Shown: positions 50,601 through 59,385 of the stretch, piece by piece | How the letters are laid out: every line of letters begins with the position of its first letter | Position numbering within the stretch: position 1 is the stretch's first letter | Translations under genes and position numbers: made by a program | The notes under the pieces: generated by a model | Told to the model about the DNA's origin: nothing | Databases searched by the model: none | Seen by the model: the letters and a program-made list of their open reading frames with translations, nothing else | Source of the DNA: Bifidobacterium apousia | Lineage (GTDB): Bacteria > Actinomycetota > Actinomycetes > Actinomycetales > Bifidobacteriaceae | Direction of reading: 5' to 3' | Length of the DNA: 64,000 nt | Assembly: GCF_007559275.1 (NCBI RefSeq) | Contig: NZ_VMHK01000002.1 | Coordinates: 248,001-312,000, forward strand

Positions 50601-53083
50601 ACCGTGACCAGGCCCGATGAGCGGACCCCAACCGTCAGATTCGGGGCCTTGGGCGCCGAGGCCGCCCTGCTCAGGGAGGGGGGCTGCAGGACGATGGTCC
50701 CCTGAGCCGTACCATCGGCGTTGGCAACTGTGTAGGCGATGCTCAGCGACCGTGTGGGGATTTTTCTGGCAGACAGGTAGACCCGGCGGTGGTCCACGAT
50801 GCCGACCTTGATGCCGGAGTCCGGATCCACGCGCACATCGGTCAGGGCCAGCACTCCGCCCATGGGATCCAGGTCGTTGTCAAGCGGATCGACGATGGCG
50901 GTCTGGTCGGCCCCCAGCAGGGCTACGTCGTTGACAGGAACCGGCAGCGCGGATCCGCCCTGGCTGTGTTCTACCTCCAGCCTGACCAGCCCCTGGGTCT
51001 CCTGGTCACCCTGGGCCACCCGGTAGGGGACATAATAGGTGCCCGGGTTGGCGGCGGTGGCAGTGAAGGAAAGGCTTTCGGCGTTGACCTTTACCTGGAT
51101 TCCGTCGGGCTTGTCGACCCGGACCAGGCGGAGTGGCTGAGCGGCATTGGCGTGTACGCTCCTGCTCAGGTCCACGGTGGCCTCTCGGCCGGCAGTGGCC
51201 TGGCGTATGACCGGATCGACCAGTGGAGCCAGGGTATTGACAGGTTTGACGGTGAAGTAGATCAGTCCCTGACCGCTCATGACTCCGTCCGAAACAGTGA
51301 CTTTGACAGCCAGCCGACCGGAGGTGGCCGACCCGGCGCTCATGGTCAGCTGTCCGTCAGCCCTGGTGGACAGGGATATCCGATCGGCGTTGACCGGTTC
51401 GGCGCCGGTCAGGGTCAGCGGATCCCCATCAGGATCCTCGAAGCCGGCCAGGGCATTGACAGTGGTCGTGGCGCCCTGCTCCACTTCGTATTCGGGAGGG
51501 GTGTCGTTCTGGACCGGTGCCTGGTCGCCTCGGTCCATCTTGGCAGGGGCGATGTTGAGGTCGATGCCAGCCGAGGAGACCTGGCCGCGTCCATCGGTGA
51601 TGGAGTAGTTGATTCGGGCTCGGCCGACAGGTGCGTCGCTGGCATCCACCTGCAGGTAGCGGCCGTTCATGACCGGGGTCAGGCGCAGATTGCCTTGCGA
51701 GCTGCGCGCATCCTCGATTCGCAGAACCGAGCAGTCGGTCTGGCGATCGTTGCGCAGGGGATCCAGCAGGGCTCTGGATCCGGCCCGAATGCCCAGACTG
51801 TCGTCCTCGGCCTGGATGGGTTGGGATCCTGATCGACAGGTGGCCGCGAACCGCTGACGATTGTCGGCCGAGTCCTGACGCTGATCGGTCCTGTCCGCGT
51901 GCTTGACCTCCATGGTCTGCCACTGTGGCCGAATCACCTTGGTGGAGGTTCGGGGATTCCAGACATCGCCAGTCAGTACGTCGTTGAGGATGACCCTCCG
52001 GTGGTTGGCCCGGAAGACCAGATCCGAGGTGGGACCGATGGCCTCCAGAGTGGAGGGACGCGGCTGCGGTGACCGAACCTGTGGCATGGCTGTCCCTGTT
52101 GCGCACAGTCGCAGGAAATTGTTCCCCGAGGAGGCCCAGGCCGTCCACAAGCATCCGCCCGAGGAGACCGGCTGGGCGGGTTGGCCGCTGCCGCCGGTGC
52201 CTAGAGTCTCAACCTGATTCCGGGGGTGATCCAGATCAACCAGGTGGACGCTTTCTTGGTCGGTCAGGCCCACCCAGGGCCCCTGGCGGTCCATATCCAC
52301 TGGAGTGGACTGGAGCTGCAGGTCTCCCCGGTGTGGAATCCGGATGGATCCTTGGGGCCAGTAAAGCCGGTCGCCTGCCAAGAGGACGGGTCTTCCGTCG
52401 ATGACGCTGAAGGCAGTGGCCCGGACGGGGGTGTGGTCCGTCAGAGAGTCAAGCTCACGATGGGCCCGGGAGTCAGGTCCGTCGATCCTTAACACGACCC
52501 CGTCCGAGGGCCGGTAGGCGTAGACAGCTCCGGAGGCATCCACAGTGACGGCGGCCCCGGAGCCCAGGGTCAGCACAGGGTCTCGGCGCTGCGGGTCCAG
52601 ATCTCCCGGCGAAGCGGCCCGGCCTACCCAGATTTTGCCGGTCCGAGCCTGGAAGAGAGTCAGGGTGGGCCCGTTGACCATCCGCTGGACCCTGGCATCC
52701 GAACGGGTGGTGTCCCCAAGGGTGGCGGTGGAGGCCGCTATGGGTGCCATGCCTCCCTCCCGACCCAGGATGACCGCGTATCCGCTCTGGGCCAGATCGA
52801 AGTGGTCGGTGCCCGTCGACAGGGCCACATCCGCCTCTCCGATGTCGGGTTTGAACCGGGCGACCTTGCGTTCATTTTGGGAGGTGATCCAGATGCTGCC
52901 GTCATCCACCTGAACGGCACGGCGGTTCACCCCATGCATGAACAGGGCTCCGAGGATGAGCAGGACCAGCGCCGTCAGCGTGATGGCCAGGATGGCGGCA
53001 GGGTTCCTGGCGCGGACGGCCAGAGCACGCCGCAGGCGCAGCCCGGCCCGGCGCATCCGCAGGAATCGTCCCTGCAAGTCCAT
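47642..53083 (-). CDS. fn3: Giant fibronectin type III / tandem Ig-like surface protein (PFNA cluster)
   Basis: An 1,813-residue membrane-anchored extracellular protein. A basic cytoplasmic N-terminus and one transmembrane helix (PAAILAITLTALVLLILGALFMHG, about residues 28-51) are followed by about 380 residues of propeller-like beta repeats (DDGSIWITSQNERKVARF). A long series of cadherin/Big-like repeats follows, with DPDGDPLTL and DPDGDCDTL calcium-site-like signatures. At the C-terminus come fibronectin III domains (PQAPRMLAGA, then GGVQALTVDG, then a weaker third). There is no LPXTG. In B. longum the equivalent protein is proposed to bind host proteins, including TNF-alpha, through its FNIII domains. 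The ATG at 53083 has AGGGGA upstream; an upstream start at 53116 has none. Confidence 0.88.
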   Translation of the reverse strand: MDLQGRFLRMRRAGLRLRRALAVRARNPAAILAITLTALVLLILGALFMHGVNRRAVQVDDGSIWITSQNERKVARFKPDIGEADVALSTGTDHFDLAQSGYAVILGREGGMAPIAASTATLGDTTRSDARVQRMVNGPTLTLFQARTGKIWVGRAASPGDLDPQRRDPVLTLGSGAAVTVDASGAVYAYRPSDGVVLRIDGPDSRAHRELDSLTDHTPVRATAFSVIDGRPVLLAGDRLYWPQGSIRIPHRGDLQLQSTPVDMDRQGPWVGLTDQESVHLVDLDHPRNQVETLGTGGSGQPAQPVSSGGCLWTAWASSGNNFLRLCATGTAMPQVRSPQPRPSTLEAIGPTSDLVFRANHRRVILNDVLTGDVWNPRTSTKVIRPQWQTMEVKHADRTDQRQDSADNRQRFAATCRSGSQPIQAEDDSLGIRAGSRALLDPLRNDRQTDCSVLRIEDARSSQGNLRLTPVMNGRYLQVDASDAPVGRARINYSITDGRGQVSSAGIDLNIAPAKMDRGDQAPVQNDTPPEYEVEQGATTTVNALAGFEDPDGDPLTLTGAEPVNADRISLSTRADGQLTMSAGSATSGRLAVKVTVSDGVMSGQGLIYFTVKPVNTLAPLVDPVIRQATAGREATVDLSRSVHANAAQPLRLVRVDKPDGIQVKVNAESLSFTATAANPGTYYVPYRVAQGDQETQGLVRLEVEHSQGGSALPVPVNDVALLGADQTAIVDPLDNDLDPMGGVLALTDVRVDPDSGIKVGIVDHRRVYLSARKIPTRSLSIAYTVANADGTAQGTIVLQPPSLSRAASAPKAPNLTVGVRSSGLVTVSVMDKVAHADGTSVTLDQQLATDQQTFAGLAFVSGDTVRYQASERTGDFPATYTVRDDLGNAASGTITFRVHASDPASKPAPTPKDLRAQVAAGTKVRIPVPLTGIDPDGDCDTLSGLGNQAPRLGRIVKAGADYLIYEAYPDSHGTDEFTYAVEDWMGQRAQAHVRIGVFPDSSVTGVFARDDKVRLRPGTVADVPVLLNDISGDDDSLSLDPHLECQGLDQASVKDDMIRLTAPSQPGTSYLVYRARNRAGLSDQATLTVISDPQAPIQPPIAQDYQVAPEDTVDKRSVEVNLADSISNPSGTLDDLRLGIHPGARAHARTAGEAGSTKLVIDLTDQAKAVPYTVTNTRYKITSMAFVKVPAYGVFPPVLRPRAPALKVRAGQSITIDIADQVRVGAGKTARISSRQSVSATKSDGSDPYVDEHTLRFTAAKDYAGPASLTFAVRDGDPGGQAIVNESVLTLPITVVGGRAAPPVLSAPVIDLVAGEPAQTISLPAMTRWPQGSDPADSTFSSGDPQGPIHAKLSPRGQLNVAADKTATPGTKATLPVTIASSSGEAHTVLAFRIIATTRPLASVPSRHVGLKAGQSLELNLFDDALNPFPDTPLRLVGLVSDDTSRLTASNLGDGRIAIKADRDIGASTNTILATVEDGSRDPGRRVSATITVGIIDRPQAPRMLAGAAQAGDGTVLLAWEPGAANGSPVDEYRVSYTSSAGSGQRSCGNAVTCRIDGLANGHDYSFTVQAHNQVGWSPASSPAAARPDAIPGGVQALTVDGGSKETLTVTWRPPENHGSPIQGYTVHGEGSGCGSPRWRSATATKAVFDVGHDEAGGTCTVSVTPSNMAGSGPVASASGATWSHPDPPTFQTLEYQGKDQVKLVLAPGGEHGRSCADIQVSIDGLDSDKASWTLPCNQPEVSEVITLPAGSAKPGDTLTFRAVARIRGVGSEGHSPAATKELTLPKDADKPSDKTHTRQGSPQQTRMNDHG

Positions 53084-53248
53084 AATCCCCTGGGTTCCTT
53101 TCCTGTCCTGCCACACAGGCTTGGCTTCTTAACTCGTCCCGGACCGCCGTCAATGCTCTCTCTGAGGACTGATTTTAGCTGGTTTGCAGGGTCTTGGCGG
53201 TCTGTGAAAGTCGGGGTGGTCGAATGTGAAAATTCATCCACCGAGGGT

Positions 53249-54754
53249 TTACTGAACGGCGCAGATGATGGTCGGTTCCTGGGACATGCTCCGGTCGGCC
53301 CGCACCAGGGTGACGCTGATGCAGGTCTGGCCCCCCTGCGGATCGTCGATGCGGGCGGTCGGCTGTCGGGTCTGCACGCTGCGGCCACGGTCGCCGCTGC
53401 CACCCTGGTCCAGGGGATGCCAAACATAACTGTCTCCCGGTTTGGGGTCAGGATTGGACCAAGTGAAAACTGCCGTGGTGCCCTGGTAGTGGCCCTGACC
53501 CTGGGTGGGCGAGGGAACTGAGCCCTCCTGCAGGTCATGAGGGTCGCTCGAATCCGTCGGGTCCGGGGACTGCGCCTGCTGGGTTTGGACCGGGGAGGAA
53601 CCTGCAGTCGGCTGTGAACCTCGCTCGGATCCGTTCGGCAGGCCGACAACCAAGGCCCAGACCAAGGCAACGGCCAGGACGGCAGCGAGGATCAGCGCCA
53701 GAAGAATCACACGGCGGCGGCCGGCAGGAAACCGCTTGGCTTGGCTGCCTGCATGGTTGGCCTCCGCCTCTCTGCCCGGTTGCAGACGCGATTCGGAGCT
53801 GACCCCGGTCCCGGTTCGGGCGTGCGGGCGTACATCCCCCTTGGGATAGGGGTCGATTCCCTCGCCGATGAAGGGCGTCGCATGGCCGTAGAGCTGCTGC
53901 TGGACCTCCTGCAGGGCGCGGCCGAACTCCAGCGCCGAGTAGTAGCGGTCGTCCCGGTCATGGGCCATGGCCTTCTCCAGAACCGCAGCCAGCATAGGGG
54001 AGGCCTCACCCATGTGCAGAACCGGGGTCTGCGCTGTCAGGATCAGCTGTGCCAGGTGATCCTCATCCCGGGCCCGGTAGGCGTACTCGTAGGGGGAGCG
54101 GCCGGCCAGCATGCCAAAGAGCGAGGCGCCCAGGGAGTAGATGTCGCTGGCCTCGGACCCTCCCGAGCGGTTGGCCAGGATCTCCGGGGCCGCCCAGGGT
54201 ATGGAAAGCCCGCCGGTCCGTTCGCCTCCATAGATGCCAGAGGAGATGCCGAAGTCGGCCAGGACGGGCAGGCCCTGGTCGGTGATCAGAAAGTTGCTGG
54301 GTTTGACGTCCCGGTGCAGGATCCCCCGCTCATGGGCGCAGCAGAGGGCCGAGGCCATGCGCACTCCCAGGTCCAGCACGTCCTCCTGGTCCATGCCTCC
54401 CTTGAGCATGATGGTCTTGCAGCTGCCTCCCGGAGCGTATTCGAGCACCAGGCAATCCCGTCCGTCATCGCTGACCAGGGCCTGGTGGATGCTCAGGATG
54501 CAGGGATGGGTGGAGAGCTTGGCCAGGGTCTTGGCCTCGCGCAGAAAGAGTTGATGGGTCTGCTGGTCCATGCTGCCTTGGAGGGCCACCTTGACCGCCA
54601 CAGGTCGGTTGAGCCCCTCCTGCTCGTACAGATAGACGGCGGCGGTGCCTCCCAGGTCCAAGGGTCGCAGGAGCCGCAGCCCGGACAGCGTCGGCGCCTG
54701 GTCCATGGCTGGAACCGCACCCGGGCGCCGGGCCTGGGAACCATTCTGCTGCAA
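53249..54754 (-). CDS. pkb2: Membrane Ser/Thr protein kinase (PFNA-type, Pkb2-like)
   Basis: A 501-residue Hanks-type kinase. Kinase domain about residues 23-300: glycine loop DLGGTAAVYL (first Gly replaced by Asp), ATP lysine Lys55 in VAVKVAL, HRDVKPSNF (147-155), DFG (167-169), and an APE-type end in PWAAPEIL. A Pro/Arg linker leads to a transmembrane helix (ILLALILAAVLAVALVWALVVG, about 350-372) and an extracellular Ser/Pro-rich and Ig/FNIII-like tail with two cysteines. Gene order kinase, fn3, MoxR, DUF58, transglutaminase matches the PFNA cluster of bifidobacteria. The start is a TTG at 54754 with AGGAGG 9 bases upstream; M17 is an alternative. Its substrates are probably the cluster proteins. 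Confidence 0.88.
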   Translation of the reverse strand: MQQNGSQARRPGAVPAMDQAPTLSGLRLLRPLDLGGTAAVYLYEQEGLNRPVAVKVALQGSMDQQTHQLFLREAKTLAKLSTHPCILSIHQALVSDDGRDCLVLEYAPGGSCKTIMLKGGMDQEDVLDLGVRMASALCCAHERGILHRDVKPSNFLITDQGLPVLADFGISSGIYGGERTGGLSIPWAAPEILANRSGGSEASDIYSLGASLFGMLAGRSPYEYAYRARDEDHLAQLILTAQTPVLHMGEASPMLAAVLEKAMAHDRDDRYYSALEFGRALQEVQQQLYGHATPFIGEGIDPYPKGDVRPHARTGTGVSSESRLQPGREAEANHAGSQAKRFPAGRRRVILLALILAAVLAVALVWALVVGLPNGSERGSQPTAGSSPVQTQQAQSPDPTDSSDPHDLQEGSVPSPTQGQGHYQGTTAVFTWSNPDPKPGDSYVWHPLDQGGSGDRGRSVQTRQPTARIDDPQGGQTCISVTLVRADRSMSQEPTIICAVQ

Positions 54755-54909
54755 GGGACATCACCTCCTGGGGACTGCCTGAGAACTGTAATCCACGATA
54801 ACAGCACGCCGTTCCCGATCAGGCATCGATTGAGCCTCTTGCGGACGGTTCCGGATCAGCTGGTTCCGGGGCCTGTAGATGGACCATGCCGGACCCTATT
54901 CTTGTAGCT

Positions 54910-57900
54910 ATGAGCAAGCAGCCACCGGTGGATCCGCAAGAGGCCATGGAACCGGTCCGCGCCCTTATCGGCGATCGGCTCCAGAACGAGGAGGGTCGGC
55001 CCACCCGGGTCCTGGTGGTGGCTGGTCCTCCCCGCAGCGGCAAGACCAGGCTGGCCACCCAGGCCCTGCTGGCAGGCATGGAACGGTTCGGTGACGGTGC
55101 CAGCATGGCCGTATCAGGTCGGACCGCTGCCGACCAGGTCAGCCGCCAGGTCATTCTGGAGAGGGGCAGCGCCGACCGCACCCGACCTGTGGGCACCCTG
55201 CAGGCTCTGGCCTTCCGTATGCTGACACGGTCCAGGCTGGCCCAGGGAGGCCACGATCCACTCCTGCCCAGACTGCTGAACGGCGCCGAAGAGGATGCCC
55301 TGCTCAGGCAGGTCATGACCGTCCATCTGGAGCATGTACAGGCCGGGGATGACTGTGCGGTCTGCCGACTCCTGGAACGCTACTTCCGCAACGGGGCAGG
55401 CTGGTCGGCCGTCCTGGTCGGCGACGGTCAAGGACGGGTCGTAGGGGTCGCCGACAGGTTCATCGCCCAGCTGCGGGACATGTTCGCCCGCATGACGGAA
55501 TTAGGCCTGGACAGGGGTGACCGGGACCAGCTTCTGGATGCCTTGGCCGTACAGCCCATGGATCCTGACCGTCGCGACCGGCTGGGCCTGCAGTGGCGGC
55601 TGGCCTTCGCCCTGGAGGACGAATACCGCCAGAGCATCACCGAGAGCTACCCGGACGAATTCCGTCTGGATCCCTCCATGCTCATGGTCGAAGCCTCCCG
55701 CAGCCTAGGCGGGCTGGCTGATGGCGATCTGCCTGACCTGCTGGTCGTAGACGACTGGCAGGACATCACCCTGGCCGGGATGGGCCTCTTGCAGGGCTTG
55801 AACCAGGCTGGCTGCCGACTCCTTCTGGTGGGCAACCCCGATCAGTCGGTCCAGTCCTTCCGCGGCTCCTATCCTGAGTTTCTGGCCACTCGCCTGACGG
55901 CCCTGTCCAAGCCCATGCCAGGCGTCGCCGCCCCCCTTCTGGCCCAGGACTTCGCCTGCCTGGGCGCTGCCACCGTGACCCTGAAACCCCGGAGGATGGT
56001 GGTTCCTGAAGCGGCCGCAGAGCATGCCGAAAGCGTCCAGGGCTCTTACGCCGATCTGGTGGCTGCCAGGGTCAGCCTGGGCATCGCTGGGGTTGAGGAG
56101 AACGACACCCCTCTGCCCGACAGACCCGGCAAGCTGCCCGCCTGGCCCGGCGCCGGCCCGGTGGCGCCCCTGACCGCCGGCGACAGTCTTATTCACGACG
56201 GCAGCGTGCAGACCAGGCTCTTCCACTCCCCTGACCAGGAGGACGATGACCTGGTTTGGCAGATCAAACATGAGTTTCTGGCCAACGAGCGTGACTGGAA
56301 CGACATGGCCGTCATCGCCCACGACAACATGACCCTGCGCACCCTGGGCCGCAAGCTGCGCGTCCAGGGCGTGCCGGTGCGCTTCTCCTCGGTGACCCGT
56401 CCGCTCAGCCAGGAGCCCGCCATCCAGGGTCTCTTCGCCCTGGTCGAGCTGGCCCAATCGGTGCTGGACCCTGGCACCGCCGGAAGCGACCCGGACGATC
56501 CTGACCAGGTGGCCGCCTGGATCCGTTCGCGCCTGCGCACCCTGATGGCTGGCCCGCTCTTCCGAGTTCCCGCCACAGCCGCTCGTCAAGAGCGTCCCGT
56601 CAGGATGGAACGCCTGGAGTCCATCATGGAGACCATGGCCGCCTTGGCCCCCTTGTCCGGCCAACAGGGGAGCCATCCGGACTCATCAGGCTCCTTGGAC
56701 GACCTGCCGCTCCTAGGACAGGCCTGGCAGACCTGGGTCGAGGATCTGGCCGAGCGGCGGGCTCAACAAGAGCGTTCATCCGGCATCAGCGTCGACGATT
56801 CCCTGCTGGCCAGGCACGATTCCGTCGAGCCAGGGGGCGGGTCCGGCCCCTTCTCCACTTCCTCGGCCCCCGACCAGCCGGTGGATCTGGGCGACCGGGA
56901 TGCTCAACGGCCAGCCCTTCTGTCTGTTCAGGCCCTGGAGACCCTGCTGGTGCTGGACCCGGATGACCGATCCTCGGGAATCATTCTGGAGGCCATGACC
57001 GCCATCGCCGGAGGCCGCCGTGAGGATCCTGACGTACAAGCCCTGGACAAGGCCCTGCAGGTTCTGCGCCTGACGGCCACCCGTATCAGCGCCCTGGAGG
57101 ACCGTCAGCCCCAATACGTGCTCTGGGAGGCCTGGCGGAGCCTGAACCTGGCCGACGACTGGCAGCGGCGGGCCCTGATGGCCACCCAGGAGGGGGAGGA
57201 GGCCAACGACCGTCTGGACGCGCTCATGCGGCTCTTCCAGTACGCGGCTGGCTCCCGTCGTTTCCCCACGGTCGAGGCTTTCATGGATCAGGTGCGCACC
57301 ATGCAGATCGAGGCCGATTCCCTGGCGCGGATCGGGCCCATCGAGCACGCCGTCACCCTGACCACACCAGCCGGTGCCGCCGCCCTGGCCACCGACTGGC
57401 CCCTGGTCTGGCTGCCCGCCGTCCAGGACGGGGTCTGGCCCAATCTGATTCCCCGCGACACCATGTTCGGCGCCGAGGAGCTGGCCGACCTGGTTCTGCA
57501 CGACCGCATCGGCGACCCCCTGGCGGACACGCTCAGCCATGATCCTGCCCTGCGCTCCATCCTCTATGCCGAGAAGAAGGGCTTCCTGGAGGCGCTGACC
57601 CGGGCCCAGACCCAGGTGCGCATCAGCGCGGTCTGGAACGATGACCTGGTTCCTTCGGACTTCCTCTACGGCTACCTGCCCGAACGTTATCCGCACACCG
57701 CCGATATGAGCCAGGCCGAGTTCAGCATGGTCGGCGCTGGCTCAGGCGGCAGTGAGCGCTACGGAGGGCTGGAGGTGTCTGCCAGGGGCCTGACGGCGGC
57801 CGCCCGGTCCATCCTGGCTGTTCAAGCGCTGCTCCCGGAAGATCAGGTCGACCGTGAGCGAGTGGACGATGCCGTGCAAGCCCTGCGGCTGCTGGCCGAC

Positions 57901-59385
57901 CAGGGCCAGGATTCGGCCGATCCCAGGCATTGGCCCTTCCTCTATGACTATGGCCAGGATGGCGCTGCTGAGCCGGCCTCGGAGGAAGAAGTTCATACTG
58001 CACAGGCCGCCGCCTCAGGCGTCGCATCGGTTGCTGAAAGGGACCGTGCTTCTCGGCCCGCACCTGTTGCCGCCGGGCAGGCTGAGCGATCGGATCGGAC
58101 CCACGACCGTGACCATCGCCATGAACGCCGGTCCGACCGCCAGGTGGTCCTCCTTTCGCCCTCGGCGGTCGATGCCATCTGGAACTGCCCCCTGGAGTGG
58201 GCCCTAGGAGACCAGTTCTCCGGCCCCTCCCCATCCAGGGTGCCTACGGAGTTCGGCTCGCTGATTCACAAGGTGGCCAGCGAGGGCACAGCCCAGGGTC
58301 TGGATCGCCCTGGCCAGGGCGATCCAGATGTCCGCCAGCAGCAGGTGCGGGATGCGCTCCTGGACATCTATCAGGAACTGGCTCCCCAGGAACAGCGCCT
58401 GCGGGACCCTGACGAGCTCTATGACCAGCGCGGCCGCAGCAGCCGGGTGGAGTCCATCCTGGACAACCTGGCCTCTTATTTCGTCCGCTCCTCGGATTCC
58501 GAATACGGTGTGGAGGGCAGGAGCCCGGTCCCGGTCGGCGACCTGCTGGGGGTCCAGAGCGAGCGGTCCTTCGACGTCAGCCTGTCCGTGGAGGACCTGG
58601 TCCCACTTTGGAAGGCCACCTTCCCTGACAGGCCTTTGGATGCCGACGGGCTCTTCGCCCTGATGTCCGGCCTGGTCGACGGCTTCCCCACAGCCCTGGA
58701 TGCCAGGACAACGGTCAGGCTGACCGGCCGCATCGACCGTCTAGAGGTCAGGTCCCTACCCGAGGGCATCCGTCTGCGGCTGGTGGACTACAAGACCGGC
58801 AGAGTCCCCTATACCCAGGGGCAGCTCTTCAACGACCTGCAGCTGGTCTGCTATCAGCTGGGACTGGCCTTCCCGCCCACGCCCGGCAGCAGTCCGGAGG
58901 TGGGGGCGGCCTGGAGCCTGTCGCAGGCCCCCGACCTGGAGAGGACCGAGGGGATGAAGCTGAGCCAGTCCCTGCTCCTGCAGCTGCAGGCCCCGCCCAA
59001 GGATGCGCAAACGGGGCTGCGCCGGGAGGAGATGGCCTACCAGCCGCCCCTGTTCGAGCGTGACAGGCTGGTCACTGTCGCTCAACCGAGAACCGGCATG
59101 CCCTCCCCGCTCAAGTCCAAGGCCGAACCCACGGACCTGCCTGATCAGGTGCCGCCCGGGGTGGATGCGGACCTGTGGGCCATGGTTCGAGCAGCCAGGG
59201 TCTCCTCCCAGGCTGTATGGGGGCTGACCATGATAGCCAGGGTCTTTTTCGCCGCCGGGGTCAAGCTGACGGCTGGCCGGGATGACGCGGTCTTCGATCC
59301 GGCCCGCTGTCATCGGGCCGGCAATGGTCAGGAATGTCAGGCATGGCAACTGGTGGCGCCCAATCTACTGGAGGATCAGGAATGA
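54910..59385 (+). CDS. adnA: AdnA-type helicase-nuclease subunit (UvrD-like plus PD-(D/E)XK)
   Basis: A 1,491-residue subunit of a dimeric double-strand-break resection machine of the AdnAB/AddAB class. The N-terminal UvrD-type ATPase has Walker A GPPRSGKT (39-46) and LLVVDDWQDITLAG, a motif II with weakened DExQ character. A second RecA-like domain follows. The C-terminal RecB-type nuclease has RLVDYKTG with Asp1293 and Lys1295. Cysteines at NCPLEW and RCHRAGNGQEC hint at a partial iron-sulfur-type clamp, but not the full four-cysteine pattern. The ATG at 54910 is preceded by TATTCT ending 7 bases upstream (leaderless); an in-frame ATG at 54886 is the alternative. It overlaps adnB by four bases and is divergent from the kinase gene. 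Confidence 0.85.
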   Translation: MSKQPPVDPQEAMEPVRALIGDRLQNEEGRPTRVLVVAGPPRSGKTRLATQALLAGMERFGDGASMAVSGRTAADQVSRQVILERGSADRTRPVGTLQALAFRMLTRSRLAQGGHDPLLPRLLNGAEEDALLRQVMTVHLEHVQAGDDCAVCRLLERYFRNGAGWSAVLVGDGQGRVVGVADRFIAQLRDMFARMTELGLDRGDRDQLLDALAVQPMDPDRRDRLGLQWRLAFALEDEYRQSITESYPDEFRLDPSMLMVEASRSLGGLADGDLPDLLVVDDWQDITLAGMGLLQGLNQAGCRLLLVGNPDQSVQSFRGSYPEFLATRLTALSKPMPGVAAPLLAQDFACLGAATVTLKPRRMVVPEAAAEHAESVQGSYADLVAARVSLGIAGVEENDTPLPDRPGKLPAWPGAGPVAPLTAGDSLIHDGSVQTRLFHSPDQEDDDLVWQIKHEFLANERDWNDMAVIAHDNMTLRTLGRKLRVQGVPVRFSSVTRPLSQEPAIQGLFALVELAQSVLDPGTAGSDPDDPDQVAAWIRSRLRTLMAGPLFRVPATAARQERPVRMERLESIMETMAALAPLSGQQGSHPDSSGSLDDLPLLGQAWQTWVEDLAERRAQQERSSGISVDDSLLARHDSVEPGGGSGPFSTSSAPDQPVDLGDRDAQRPALLSVQALETLLVLDPDDRSSGIILEAMTAIAGGRREDPDVQALDKALQVLRLTATRISALEDRQPQYVLWEAWRSLNLADDWQRRALMATQEGEEANDRLDALMRLFQYAAGSRRFPTVEAFMDQVRTMQIEADSLARIGPIEHAVTLTTPAGAAALATDWPLVWLPAVQDGVWPNLIPRDTMFGAEELADLVLHDRIGDPLADTLSHDPALRSILYAEKKGFLEALTRAQTQVRISAVWNDDLVPSDFLYGYLPERYPHTADMSQAEFSMVGAGSGGSERYGGLEVSARGLTAAARSILAVQALLPEDQVDRERVDDAVQALRLLADQGQDSADPRHWPFLYDYGQDGAAEPASEEEVHTAQAAASGVASVAERDRASRPAPVAAGQAERSDRTHDRDHRHERRSDRQVVLLSPSAVDAIWNCPLEWALGDQFSGPSPSRVPTEFGSLIHKVASEGTAQGLDRPGQGDPDVRQQQVRDALLDIYQELAPQEQRLRDPDELYDQRGRSSRVESILDNLASYFVRSSDSEYGVEGRSPVPVGDLLGVQSERSFDVSLSVEDLVPLWKATFPDRPLDADGLFALMSGLVDGFPTALDARTTVRLTGRIDRLEVRSLPEGIRLRLVDYKTGRVPYTQGQLFNDLQLVCYQLGLAFPPTPGSSPEVGAAWSLSQAPDLERTEGMKLSQSLLLQLQAPPKDAQTGLRREEMAYQPPLFERDRLVTVAQPRTGMPSPLKSKAEPTDLPDQVPPGVDADLWAMVRAARVSSQAVWGLTMIARVFFAAGVKLTAGRDDAVFDPARCHRAGNGQECQAWQLVAPNLLEDQE

